DNA of 57,561 nt, from positions 1-57,561 of the forward strand of contig JAEWXD010000018.1 of the NCBI GenBank assembly GCA_023396045.1. Reading direction: 5' to 3'. Positions 24,066 through 33,136 of the stretch are shown here, piece after piece; the first letter of the stretch is position 1; the number at the start of each line of letters is the position of its first letter. The notes under the pieces are model-generated. The model was not told where the DNA came from, ran no database searches, and saw only the letters and a program-made list of their open reading frames with translations. The position numbers and the translations under genes were made by a program. The stretch comes from Bacillota bacterium. GTDB taxonomy: Bacteria; Bacillota; Clostridia; Christensenellales; Aristaeellaceae.

Positions 24066-25877
24066 CTATTTCCAAAGGGTATTTATTACATCACTTGGCA
24101 TCACAAAGGCTTTGTGTGGGCTAAGGCTAAATTCTGCAACACCAATACCATCTGTACTGCAATTGCGCTTAAACTGCTGGCTAAAAAATCGTCTACAAAA
24201 AATGTCTAAGCTTCTTGCAATCTCTTGCTTGCTAAAGTTATCAAAGCTTTGTTCTGCTACAAACTGCATTTTTTCTTTGCTATAACCATGCTGCATAAAA
24301 TGGTATAAGTAAAAATCATGCAATTCATAACTGCCCAAAATGGCTTCTGTGGCTTGGCTAAGCTCTGCTTCTGCGTTTGGTAAAAGTTCAGGTGAAACAG
24401 GGGTGTTTACTATGCGTTTGCATACTTCGGTTAGTTTTGTACTTATTTTTTGTGCCATATGTACCAGCAAAGGTCGGAGTACCGTTTTTACAATACCTGC
24501 ATTCATATTATACATACTCATATGGTCGCCGTTGTAGGTACAAAAACCAAGTGCAATTTCGCTCATATCGCCCGTACCCAACACAATGCCACCAATTTTA
24601 TTGGCAATATCCATTAATATTTGGGTGCGTTCTCTTGCTTGGGCATTTTCATAAGTAACATCATGCTTGTTGCTATCGTGTTCAATATCTTTAAAGTGTT
24701 GATTTACACTGTCCACAATAGAAATGGTTTGCCCATGAATAGCAAGCATATCCATCAACATGTCGGCATTGCTCTTTGTAGTTCTACCCGTTCCAAAACC
24801 GGGCATACTAATCACATGAATATTTTGTGTAGGTAAATCCATTTTTTGAAACGCAAGATAGGTTGCAAGTAAGCATACGGCAGAATCCAAGCCACCGGAA
24901 AGACCAATCACCACTTTATCGCAATGTATGGCTTTTAATCTGGTAATGAGTGCTTGCATTTGCATTTGTAGTATTTCTTCAACATCGTCTGCATTTTGCA
25001 AATATGGCATAGTAGTATATTTTCTCAGCAATTGCGTTGTTTTTGCAAGCTCCATAGGCAACGCTACATCACAAGGGCAGGAGCATAATTTTGCTTTGCG
25101 TTGCATGAATTGCATGGCTTCCAAGTCAATTTCACTTACAATATGTGTACTTTCCATGGCAAAAGCATTGTTTTTTGCCAAAATTTCGCCGTTTTCCACA
25201 ATGGCACAAAAACCGTTAAATAGTTGGTAACTGCTGCTTTCGCCAAAGCCTGCATTGGCATAGGCAATGGCGCAAGTATTGCTTTTGCTTAGGTAGCCCA
25301 AGGTGGTTAAAGAGTCTTTTTGTGCACCGGTATAGCAAGGGTCTGCCATGGGTAAAAGAACCAATTGGGCAGGTACTCTGTATAAATGTTCTACATCTAA
25401 GCTTACCAATACAGAATAGTTTGCAATGGAAATGCTGGCGTAGGGCAGTACTGCAATGCTCTCACCTGCAAAGTGTACGCTGCATGCTTCTGTTAAGGGG
25501 GTGAATGTTCTTGCACTTTGAGCAGTTAGTTTGGTTTTGGCAACAAAGCATTGCACTTTGCCTTGGTAAATACAGGCCGCAGCTTCATACACCCGGTTTT
25601 GTACAGCCAGTGGTAAACCTATTACAATCAATGCGTTTTTATGAGCACTTTCTTTACATATACGCTCTAACTGCAATAGGCAAGCTTTGTGCAGAACCGG
25701 TTGAAAATACAAGTCTTCTAAACTTGCACCACTTAAAGCAAGCGCAGGAAATACAAGAGCTTGCTCCTCACTGCTTTGAATTATGGAAAGTATTGTATCC
25801 GCATTTTTTTGTATATCACCCAAATATACTCTGGGCGAAACTGCTTTTACTTTTATATAACCAAAATTGTTTATCAT
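24066..25877 (-). CDS. nadE: NAD synthetase with degenerate glutaminase (nitrilase) domain
   Basis: Amidates nicotinic acid adenine dinucleotide to NAD. 603 residues: N-terminal nitrilase-like domain (about 1-270) and C-terminal synthetase with P-loop GLSGGLDSAVCLL and the GTGDMSEIALGFCTYNGDHMS motif. In glutamine-dependent enzymes the nitrilase triad is Glu-Lys-Cys. Here the expected PEL Glu is Ala45 (VFPALALSG, codon GCG at 25745-25743), the Lys is kept (K114, AKTKL), and the expected ICED Cys is Ser159 (VSLD, codon AGC at 25403-25401). Glutaminase activity is therefore probably lost while the synthetase looks intact; ammonia may be used directly. It overlaps the upstream NYN gene by 4 bp (ATGA). 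Confidence 0.88.
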   Translation of the reverse strand: MINNFGYIKVKAVSPRVYLGDIQKNADTILSIIQSSEEQALVFPALALSGASLEDLYFQPVLHKACLLQLERICKESAHKNALIVIGLPLAVQNRVYEAAACIYQGKVQCFVAKTKLTAQSARTFTPLTEACSVHFAGESIAVLPYASISIANYSVLVSLDVEHLYRVPAQLVLLPMADPCYTGAQKDSLTTLGYLSKSNTCAIAYANAGFGESSSYQLFNGFCAIVENGEILAKNNAFAMESTHIVSEIDLEAMQFMQRKAKLCSCPCDVALPMELAKTTQLLRKYTTMPYLQNADDVEEILQMQMQALITRLKAIHCDKVVIGLSGGLDSAVCLLATYLAFQKMDLPTQNIHVISMPGFGTGRTTKSNADMLMDMLAIHGQTISIVDSVNQHFKDIEHDSNKHDVTYENAQARERTQILMDIANKIGGIVLGTGDMSEIALGFCTYNGDHMSMYNMNAGIVKTVLRPLLVHMAQKISTKLTEVCKRIVNTPVSPELLPNAEAELSQATEAILGSYELHDFYLYHFMQHGYSKEKMQFVAEQSFDNFSKQEIARSLDIFCRRFFSQQFKRNCSTDGIGVAEFSLSPHKAFVMPSDVINTLWK

Positions 25878-26857
25878 AATATATTTACCAACATTGTGCC
25901 GGAGGCGTCTAACTCTACGCGTACCAATTTATCTGTTTCCAGTTGCTTCATTACATCGCTAAAGCGTTTAAAGCCAATGGTTCTTTCGTTAAATTCCGGA
26001 TAACCTTCTAAAATATCTGCTTTTAAGATACTTGGGTTAATGCGCTCAAAACCGTTCTCTTTATATGCCAACAGCTTTTCTCTAAATATGGTATGCCAGT
26101 TTTCCAAGGTAATTTTTTGTTTGCTTTCGTCTTTCTTTTCTTTGTCTTTGTCTGCTAAAGCAACACTGATATTTAAGTTTTCTTGTATTACTTTAAATTG
26201 ACCGTATTTGCCTTCCAATTTACTTAAAAATCTACCAAAGGTATTTACACCATATCGTTTTTCAGAAAAATCGGGGCGTAAACGCATTAAAATGGCTTTT
26301 AATTCGCTGGCAAATACCTTGTCTTCAGAAGATTGCTCTAAAATATTCACAATTTCTTTGAGCACTTCTTCTTCTGTCATTACACTGTCATTGGTTTTGC
26401 GCGTTTTGTTAGCGGGGGTTCTGCTGCTTACGCTTTCTAAAAATAAAAATTCATTGCAGGCATTGAGTAATATAGAGCTTGCAGCATCACTGCGGCTCAG
26501 ACCCATAATATGCTTGCCCATGGTGCGTAATCTTGCCACCAATGGAATATAGTCGCTATCGCCGCTTACAATACAAAAGCTATCTACCAATGTGTTGGTA
26601 TAGGCAATTTCCAGCGCATCTACTACCAATTGAATATCGGCATTGTTTTTTTGTGCAATGCCATGGCGAATGCTGGGCACTACAGAGAACATGTTGCTTA
26701 ATAAAATTTCTTTTAAAGCACTAAAATTTTCGGTGTAACCGTATACTTTGGCAACCAGTATGTTGCCTCGTGTTTTTACAGTACGCAATATGGTTTGCAA
26801 AGTTTCTACTTTGGCACCACAGTTTTCTAAGTCAATAAATACAGCATAGTTTGCCAT
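25874..26857 (-). CDS. NYN-domain (PIN-like) RNase with LOTUS/OST-HTH domains
   Basis: 327 residues. The N-terminal NYN domain (about 1-150) has acidic residues typical of PIN-like nucleases: FIDLENC near residues 7-13, an ADIQLVVDALE helix and VSGDSDYIPLV. Two OST-HTH/LOTUS-like modules follow, about residues 158-232 (TEEEVLKEIVNILE ... FGRFLSKLE) and 250-327 (INPSILKADILEGYPEF ... FKRFSDVMKQLE). This architecture is known in bacteria and is thought to act on RNA, but targets are not known to me. It has AAAGGAG before its ATG and is translationally coupled to nadE. Confidence 0.85.
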   Translation of the reverse strand: MANYAVFIDLENCGAKVETLQTILRTVKTRGNILVAKVYGYTENFSALKEILLSNMFSVVPSIRHGIAQKNNADIQLVVDALEIAYTNTLVDSFCIVSGDSDYIPLVARLRTMGKHIMGLSRSDAASSILLNACNEFLFLESVSSRTPANKTRKTNDSVMTEEEVLKEIVNILEQSSEDKVFASELKAILMRLRPDFSEKRYGVNTFGRFLSKLEGKYGQFKVIQENLNISVALADKDKEKKDESKQKITLENWHTIFREKLLAYKENGFERINPSILKADILEGYPEFNERTIGFKRFSDVMKQLETDKLVRVELDASGTMLVNIL

Positions 26858-26933
26858 ATATGCTCCTTTCTGTGCTTGCAGTTTGCTATTGCGTTGAAAC
26901 AGTCGTGTGCAAGCTTATATCAATTTTAAACAT

Positions 26934-26970
26934 ATTTGTAGCAGCAAGGTAAACCCTTGCTGCTGCAAAT
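26934..26970 (-). terminator. Terminator of glgP
   Basis: Stem of about 15 bp (GCAGCAAGG core with CCTTGCTGC, plus flanking TTTG/CAAA pairs) in the gap downstream of glgP, before the NYN gene. Confidence 0.75.
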
Positions 26971-26990
26971 AATCAAATCAATACAAAGTA

Positions 26991-29444
26991 TTATAAATCA
27001 ATAGGGTTTAGTTTCCAAATTTGTTCGTTGTAGTTTTTAATGGTATTGTCTATGCTGAAAATACCACTATTTGCTACGTTGATAATGGCACTGCGCACCC
27101 ATTTTTCACGGTTTTGGTAATCGTCCATTAAACGGCGGTTGGCCATGGCATAGCTACCAAAGTCTTTAAGCACAAAGTAGCTGTCTGCCATAGCACCATA
27201 ATCACCAACCAATAGAGAGTGATATAGGTCTTGTAAAACAGCAGGATGATTGGGAATCAAATCACCACCAATCATTTGAGAGAGTGCTTTACGAATTTCG
27301 GCATTGCTTTCAAAAATTTGCATTGGGTTATAGTTGTTTTCTCTATACATATCCAATACTTTATTGCTACGCATACCAAAAATATAGATATTATCATCAC
27401 CAACAGCGTCATAGATTTCCACATTGGCACCGTCCATAGTGCCTAAGGTAATGGCGCCGTTCATCATGAACTTCATGTTGCCTGTACCACTGGCTTCTTT
27501 GCTGGCGGTAGATAGTTGTTCACTCACATCGGCAGCAGGGATCAATACTTCCGCCATAGAAACGTTATAGTTTTCTACAAACACAACCTTAAGCATGGTC
27601 TTGGCACGCGGGTGTTTGTCTATGAGTTCTGCAATGGCATTGATAAAGCGAATAATCTGTTTTGCCTTATAGTAACTTGGGCTTGCCTTTGCGCCAAAGA
27701 AGAAGGTGCGTGGTGGCATGCTGAAGTTAGGGTTATCTGCAATACGGTTATACAATACCAAAATATGTAACGCATTGAGCAATTGGCGTTTGTATTCATG
27801 TAAGCGTTTGGCTTGTACGTCAAATATGGAATGGGTGTCCAGCACAACGCCTTGTTTTTCAAGCAGGTGCTTAGCCAAACGTTCTTTATTGCTTTGTTTA
27901 ATATCAAAGAATGCTTTTTGGAAGGCTTTGTCATCTACAAAGGCTTCTAATTTTTTAAGTTCCAAGGCATCTTTTTTAAAACCGGCACCTATGCTTTCTT
28001 CAATTAAATTGGCAAGCTGAGGGTTTGCGGAAAGCAACCAACGCCTGTGTGTAATACCATTGGTAATGGCAGAAAAACGTTCTGGAAATACCTTATAGTA
28101 ATCGTTAAATAAAGATGTTTTTAAAATTTCACCGTGTAATTGACTAACACCGTTTACAGAATAGCTTAAAGCTACGCAAAGGTTTGCCATATGTACACTA
28201 TCGTAAGCAATAACAGCCATGTGGGCAATTCTATCCCAATCGCCAGGAAATTTATTATATAGTTGCTCACAAAGTCTTCTGTTAATTTCTTCAAGCAACA
28301 TGTAAATTCTAGGTAAGAGTGATTTCATCATATCACAAGGCCATTTTTCTAAGGCTTCGCTCAATATGGTGTGGTTGGTATAAGCCATACAACCCTTTAC
28401 AACCTTCATGGCAGCATCCCAATCAAAATTATAATCGTCAAGCAATATGCGTAACAATTCCGGAATGGCAAGGCCCGGGTGGGTGTCGTTGATATGGAAG
28501 GCAACGTATTCCGGCATTTTGCTTAAATCATTGCCGTGGCGTTTTTTAAAGCTACGAATAGCGTGTTGTACAGTAGCGCTTGCAAGGAAGTAATGCTGTT
28601 TTAAACGTAGCATTTTGCCTTCATAGTGGTTGTCTTCAGGATATAATACTTTACTAATCACTTCTGCAGGCTGTAAGTCGGACAATGCTTCCTGGTGTGC
28701 GCCATCGCCAAATTTACGCAGATTAAGTGTAGAGCTGCTTCTTGCAGACCACATTCTTAAAAAGTTTACGTTGTCTGTATCGTAACCAACAATAGGCATA
28801 TCATACGGTACTGCCTTTATAATATAGCCGCCTTCGGTTCTAAACTTGGTTCTACCATGTTCTTGGTATTGTTGCACAGTGCCACCAAAGTGAATATCTA
28901 AGGAATCCTCCGGAGAGGGTACTTCCCAAACATTGCCGTATTCTAACCAGTTATCTGGAATTTCTACTTGTTGGCCTTCTACAATCTTTTGCCTGAACAA
29001 GCCATATTCATAACGTATGGTGCTACCTGTAGCTGGTAAATCTAAGGTAGATAAACTATCCAAAAAAGCAGCAGCCAAACGGCCTAAGCCGCCATTGCCA
29101 AGGCCTGGTTCCGGTTCTTCGTTTAAAAGTGCATCTACATCTATATGCAATTCTTGTAAGGCTTGCATATATTCGTCTTTATGTACTAAGTTGATCATGT
29201 TGGAAAGCATGGATCTACCAACCAAAAATTCTACAGACATGTAGTATAGTTTGCGTTTTGGGTTGGCCTTATATGCTTTTTTTGCTTTTACCCATTTTTG
29301 CATTACTTGGTCACGCAAAGTAGTAGCAACCGCTTTATAAATTTGTTGGGGGCTGGCTTCTTCAAGAGTAATACCGTTGTAACGCTGTATTTTTCCTATA
29401 ATTGATTGTTTGATGGATTCTACATCAAATTGAGTTGTAGGCAT
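26991..29444 (-). CDS. glgP: Glycogen/maltodextrin phosphorylase
   Basis: Releases glucose-1-phosphate from alpha-1,4-glucans using phosphate and pyridoxal phosphate. 817 residues, normal length. Visible: YYMSVEFLVGRSM, GNGGLGRLAAAFLDS, HINDTHPGLAIPELLR, and the PLP-lysine region EASGTGNMKFMMNGA. ATG has AAAAGGAG upstream. It is a single gene without other glycogen genes; the phosphoglucomutase-type enzyme at 36.0-37.8 kb could take its product onward. Confidence 0.96.
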   Translation of the reverse strand: MPTTQFDVESIKQSIIGKIQRYNGITLEEASPQQIYKAVATTLRDQVMQKWVKAKKAYKANPKRKLYYMSVEFLVGRSMLSNMINLVHKDEYMQALQELHIDVDALLNEEPEPGLGNGGLGRLAAAFLDSLSTLDLPATGSTIRYEYGLFRQKIVEGQQVEIPDNWLEYGNVWEVPSPEDSLDIHFGGTVQQYQEHGRTKFRTEGGYIIKAVPYDMPIVGYDTDNVNFLRMWSARSSSTLNLRKFGDGAHQEALSDLQPAEVISKVLYPEDNHYEGKMLRLKQHYFLASATVQHAIRSFKKRHGNDLSKMPEYVAFHINDTHPGLAIPELLRILLDDYNFDWDAAMKVVKGCMAYTNHTILSEALEKWPCDMMKSLLPRIYMLLEEINRRLCEQLYNKFPGDWDRIAHMAVIAYDSVHMANLCVALSYSVNGVSQLHGEILKTSLFNDYYKVFPERFSAITNGITHRRWLLSANPQLANLIEESIGAGFKKDALELKKLEAFVDDKAFQKAFFDIKQSNKERLAKHLLEKQGVVLDTHSIFDVQAKRLHEYKRQLLNALHILVLYNRIADNPNFSMPPRTFFFGAKASPSYYKAKQIIRFINAIAELIDKHPRAKTMLKVVFVENYNVSMAEVLIPAADVSEQLSTASKEASGTGNMKFMMNGAITLGTMDGANVEIYDAVGDDNIYIFGMRSNKVLDMYRENNYNPMQIFESNAEIRKALSQMIGGDLIPNHPAVLQDLYHSLLVGDYGAMADSYFVLKDFGSYAMANRRLMDDYQNREKWVRSAIINVANSGIFSIDNTIKNYNEQIWKLNPIDL

Positions 29445-29478
29445 AATATTCTCCTTTTTATATGCTTTTACAAGTTTT

Positions 29479-29507
29479 ATGTTACCATAATTTGAATAAA
29501 AAGTAAA
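29479..29507 (-). promoter_or_regulatory. Possible promoter of glgP
   Basis: Minus strand TTTACT (29507-29502), 17 bp, TAACAT (29484-29479), about 35 nt upstream of the start. Weaker match than the others in this window. Confidence 0.45.
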
Positions 29508-29563
29508 AGAAACTTAGACCTTTGGCTTGTTGTGCACAATATTTGGTAAAAATTACACAAAAG

Positions 29564-31870
29564 CTATTGGTAAAATTCTTTTACTTTTTTTAATATGTTT
29601 TGTTTCTGTATATCCCAATGTTCTGGCAATAGATTTCTGTAGCCAAACCAAGCATATCGCTTGTCAAATAAAATGATAATTCCTCTATCGGTTTCGCTGC
29701 GTATTACTCTACCACAGGCTTGTAATACCCTGTGCATAGCAGGGTATTGATAGGCATAGGCATAGCCGTTACCATATTTTTCTTCAAAATACTCTTTAAG
29801 AAGGTCTGTTTTAAAGTCTGGCACAGAAAGCCCAACACCAACAACAAACACGCCAATTAGTTGTTTGCCGGGCAAATCAATCCCTTCTGAAAAAGAACCG
29901 CCCAATACACAAAGCCCCAACAAATTGTTTTTTTCTACAAAGCTTTGAATAAAGTCTTCTTTTTCTTCATCATTTAGGTTTCTGCCTTGTACCAAGAGTT
30001 CGCCGTTATATAAGAGTTCTATTTCTTCACGCACTAAATCCAAGTATTCATAACTGGGGAAGTAGGCAATGTAGTTGCCGGTTTTGCTTTGAATTACCTC
30101 ACAAATGGTTTCTGCAATTTCAAGAGCAGTTGCAGCTCTATCTGTATAATAAGTACTTATGCTTTTATTACACACTAAAATATTTTCTTTTGGGAAAGGG
30201 GAGGGCAGTGCAAATATAGCGTCTTGTTCGTTACCGCCAAGCAAAAGCTTCATCTGTGGCAAAGGTGTGAGTGTTGCAGAAAAATATACACTGCCAGCCA
30301 TATCATGCACACATTCCAGTATTCTAAACCTTGGGTCTATACAGTATAAACAAAGGCTTTGCCTACTTGCATAACTTTCTACAATGGCTTTATAGCCATG
30401 CTTTTTGTTGCTATACGCATATAAAAAGCGTGCCATACTTTTATATAATTCTAACACTACGGGCATGAGTTCTTGCTTTAACTTGGCATTGTCTTCTGCA
30501 AAAAAATCCACACAATAGTATTTGATGGTTTCACAAATATAGGCAATGTCTTCAGGTATATCCTCTATAACGCTATGTTCTTCATCGTTTTCCAACTCTT
30601 GCAATGCTTTGATAAGTAGGCTAATGCCTTTGTACAACGCACATTTGCTATCTATGCTGTTTTTAATGGCAAGCCTTTGTTCCTTTAAAACTTTGGTAGA
30701 AAGTTCTGCGCTCAGGCTTTCTCGTAAACGGCTGATTAAGTGGTGTGCTTCGTCAATTAAAATGGTGTTTTGGCTGGCCTCATCGTTGGCACGAATGAGC
30801 ATTACAAAGGGGTCAAACACATAGTTGTAATCACAAATTACAATATCCGCCAAATAATATAGGCTTAAACTGAACTCAAAAGGGCAAATGCTATGCTTTG
30901 TGGCAATTTCTCGAACCAGTGCAAAACTCCATAGGGAATATTGTTTAATATCCTCTATGGCGGTTTTTTCTCGCACAAAGTGGCCTTTTGCAAAACGGCA
31001 AGCTTCCGGGTTACAGTCTACGACGCTATTTATACAAGCTTTTTCTTTGGCTGTAATTACTAAGGCGCGAATGGCAAGCCCTTGGTCTACCAACATTTTT
31101 ACGGCATTGAGCGGGCTTTGCCGTGCCGCTGTACGTGCTGTTAAATAGAGTATTTTATTACTAAGCCCTTCTTTCATGGCTTTAATGGCAGGGAACAAGG
31201 TAGCAATAGTTTTGCCTGTGCCGGTAGGGAGTGATGCATATAATTTTTTCTTTTGTTTTATAGCAGTATATACTTGCACTGCCATCTCTCTTTGCCCACT
31301 CCTAAATTGTGCAAAGGGGAACTTTACATCTGCAATACTTTCGTTTCGTTTTTGGGCATGTGCTTCTTCGTCAATACAATGCTGGATATAGGGGTTTAAT
31401 AGTCCCCAAAGCAAATCTAAACCGGCTTGTCTGCTTATTTGTTCTTTAAATTCTTTGAGTATATTGCCTTCTATGTCTATATAGCAAAGAGCGATTTCTG
31501 CTTCTTGTATGTTTTCGTCATTAAAAAAAAGCATACCGGCATAGATGTATAGTTGGTGTAAATGGGCAGCAATAGGCTTTTCTAGTAAGTTTTTGCTATT
31601 TGAAAGTTTTAATTCTTCAATATAGGGTATAGAAAAAGAGCCGCAGAATATATCCATACGGCCTTGTATTTGTATTTCATAATTTTCACCTATAAAAATG
31701 CTTTTTATAAATACTTCACTTTCGTAGGGGTCTTTTAGATTTGCTTGCCTTGCACGGTGGCCTTGTGCACCATCATTCATGCTCTGTATTGCGTTTTTAC
31801 TGCTGATATCTTCGCTGTAAAAATGAAAAGCAACCAAATCTCTTACAGAAATACTTTGTTTAATCATCAT
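29564..31870 (-). CDS. XPD/DinG-like Fe-S helicase with N-terminal Cas4/RecB-like nuclease domain
   Basis: 768 residues. The N-terminal about 190 residues show a PD-(D/E)XK pattern: GRMDIF, then IEELK, then LHQLYIYAGML, like Cas4/RecB-type exonucleases. The helicase part has Walker A PTGTGKT, DEAH (LIDEAHHL), a SATL motif and QACGRVIRSETDRG. Four cysteines between Walker A and DEAH (in ACINSV, VDCNPE, EACRF and SICPFE) match the XPD/DinG iron-sulfur cluster. Probable role: 5'-3' DNA unwinding with processing in repair. Its start overlaps the YugP-type peptidase gene by 11 bp. Start choice between two adjacent ATGs is uncertain. Confidence 0.85.
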   Translation of the reverse strand: MMIKQSISVRDLVAFHFYSEDISSKNAIQSMNDGAQGHRARQANLKDPYESEVFIKSIFIGENYEIQIQGRMDIFCGSFSIPYIEELKLSNSKNLLEKPIAAHLHQLYIYAGMLFFNDENIQEAEIALCYIDIEGNILKEFKEQISRQAGLDLLWGLLNPYIQHCIDEEAHAQKRNESIADVKFPFAQFRSGQREMAVQVYTAIKQKKKLYASLPTGTGKTIATLFPAIKAMKEGLSNKILYLTARTAARQSPLNAVKMLVDQGLAIRALVITAKEKACINSVVDCNPEACRFAKGHFVREKTAIEDIKQYSLWSFALVREIATKHSICPFEFSLSLYYLADIVICDYNYVFDPFVMLIRANDEASQNTILIDEAHHLISRLRESLSAELSTKVLKEQRLAIKNSIDSKCALYKGISLLIKALQELENDEEHSVIEDIPEDIAYICETIKYYCVDFFAEDNAKLKQELMPVVLELYKSMARFLYAYSNKKHGYKAIVESYASRQSLCLYCIDPRFRILECVHDMAGSVYFSATLTPLPQMKLLLGGNEQDAIFALPSPFPKENILVCNKSISTYYTDRAATALEIAETICEVIQSKTGNYIAYFPSYEYLDLVREEIELLYNGELLVQGRNLNDEEKEDFIQSFVEKNNLLGLCVLGGSFSEGIDLPGKQLIGVFVVGVGLSVPDFKTDLLKEYFEEKYGNGYAYAYQYPAMHRVLQACGRVIRSETDRGIIILFDKRYAWFGYRNLLPEHWDIQKQNILKKVKEFYQ

Positions 31871-32543
31871 ACCTTCTTGATATTAAAATAAGTCTTAATA
31901 GTTGTAATAAACCGTTGAGAAGCGCTGCCACATAGGTAAGGGCAGCGGCATCCAGCACAGCGTTTACAATACGTAATTCATCTTGTGCAATATAGCCATC
32001 TTGTATTAAAATTTCTTTGGCTCTTTTTGTTGCATTGAACTCTACCGGTAAGGTAATCAAAGAAAATAAAACAGTAAGTGCAAAAAATATAATACCAATA
32101 TTAATAAGCCCCTTAAAACTAAATAGAAAGCCTGCCATAATAATTATTGGGGAAAGCGAGGAACTGATTTGCACCACCGGCACGAGTGCAGAGCGCAATT
32201 GTAAAGGCGCATAGTGATTGGCATGTTGTATGGCATGGCCGGCTTCGTGTGCTGCAACACCAATGGCTGCTAAACTATCATGGTTATATACACTGTCAGA
32301 CAGTGCCAAACTTTTACTTTGTGGGTTATAGTGGTCGCTTAACATACCGTTTACTCTGCTTACACTTACGGGATAGGGTACATGGTTGCGCAACATTGCC
32401 TGTGCTACTTGGGTGGCGTTAATACCATTTCTGGAACGCACTTGGCTGCCTTTGTGAAATGCACTTTTTACTTTACTTTGGGCATAGAGCGCCAGTAAAA
32501 TCCCGGGTATTAAAATAATAAAAGTCCAATCAAATAAATACAT
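31860..32543 (-). CDS. YugP-family neutral zinc metallopeptidase
   Basis: Membrane-anchored protease of 227 residues with an N-terminal transmembrane helix, zinc motif HEAGH at residues 99-103, and two to three hydrophobic segments in the C-terminal half. This matches the Zn_peptidase_2 (YugP) family, whose substrates are unknown to me. ATG follows AAGGAG. It overlaps the helicase gene downstream, probably a co-transcription arrangement rather than a functional link. Confidence 0.88.
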   Translation of the reverse strand: MYLFDWTFIILIPGILLALYAQSKVKSAFHKGSQVRSRNGINATQVAQAMLRNHVPYPVSVSRVNGMLSDHYNPQSKSLALSDSVYNHDSLAAIGVAAHEAGHAIQHANHYAPLQLRSALVPVVQISSSLSPIIIMAGFLFSFKGLINIGIIFFALTVLFSLITLPVEFNATKRAKEILIQDGYIAQDELRIVNAVLDAAALTYVAALLNGLLQLLRLILISRRYDD

Positions 32544-32583
32544 TTTTTTCTCCTTATGTTATACTAAAAATAGAGGTGATTTT

Positions 32584-33090
32584 ATGAAAAAAGTAGAAGT
32601 AAAGGAAATTGCAAACATTGTGTTTGAGCAAATTCCTAAAGGCTTCTTTTTAACTACTGGCAATGGCAGTGTAAATAATACCATGACCATAGGTTGGGGC
32701 GGTTTGCAAGTAATGCATAGTAAGGATTGTTTTTTAGTGCCTGTGAGAGAAAGTAGATATACTTACAGTCTGTTAAACCAAAACCCTTACTTTACTATTA
32801 GTATACCATTACATGATATGAAAGAGCAATTGAAGTTTGCAGGCACTAAAAGTGGCAGAGACACAAATAAATGGCTAAATCATGGGCTTAGCAGCCAAAA
32901 ATCCCAAGTTGTAAATGTTCCAATTGTAAAAGAATGTGAACTGCATTTGGAATGTAAAGTGATCAGCTTTGCCGATATGGTGGATGAAAGTATTGAAAAA
33001 GCAACTCGCAGCAGAAACTATCCTGATGGCAATTTGCACCGCTTTTATATAGGTGAAATTGTAGCTTGCTATTATACCGATAAAGAATAA
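32584..33090 (+). CDS. Flavin reductase-like FMN-binding protein
   Basis: 168 residues, flavoredoxin/flavin-reductase domain: the N-terminal GFFLTTGNGSVNNTMTIGWGG FMN-binding region, FLVPVRESRYTYSLL, then FTISIP and KFAGTKSGRDTNKW. Role is FMN binding with NAD(P)H-dependent reduction or electron transfer; the partner is unknown. Single gene, transcribed away from the YugP gene, with AGAGGTG before ATG, ending at a terminator shared with the MFS gene. Confidence 0.88.
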   Translation: MKKVEVKEIANIVFEQIPKGFFLTTGNGSVNNTMTIGWGGLQVMHSKDCFLVPVRESRYTYSLLNQNPYFTISIPLHDMKEQLKFAGTKSGRDTNKWLNHGLSSQKSQVVNVPIVKECELHLECKVISFADMVDESIEKATRSRNYPDGNLHRFYIGEIVACYYTDKE

Positions 33091-33101
33091 TTGCATAAAA
33101 C

Positions 33102-33131
33102 AAAAAGAGCATTCTCATGGACGCTCTTTTT
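33102..33131. terminator. Bidirectional terminator
   Basis: AAAAAGAGC pairs with GCTCTTTTT across a 12-nt loop between the convergent flavin reductase and MFS genes; A/T runs on both sides. Confidence 0.8.
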
Positions 33132-33136
33132 GCGAG

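Noticed and set aside
29530..29539. TTGTGCACAA palindrome between the helicase and glgP as a Rex site
   Set aside because: Rex sites have a 6-nt centre between TTGTGA-like arms; this 10-bp palindrome lacks it and no linked Rex-type gene context is present.
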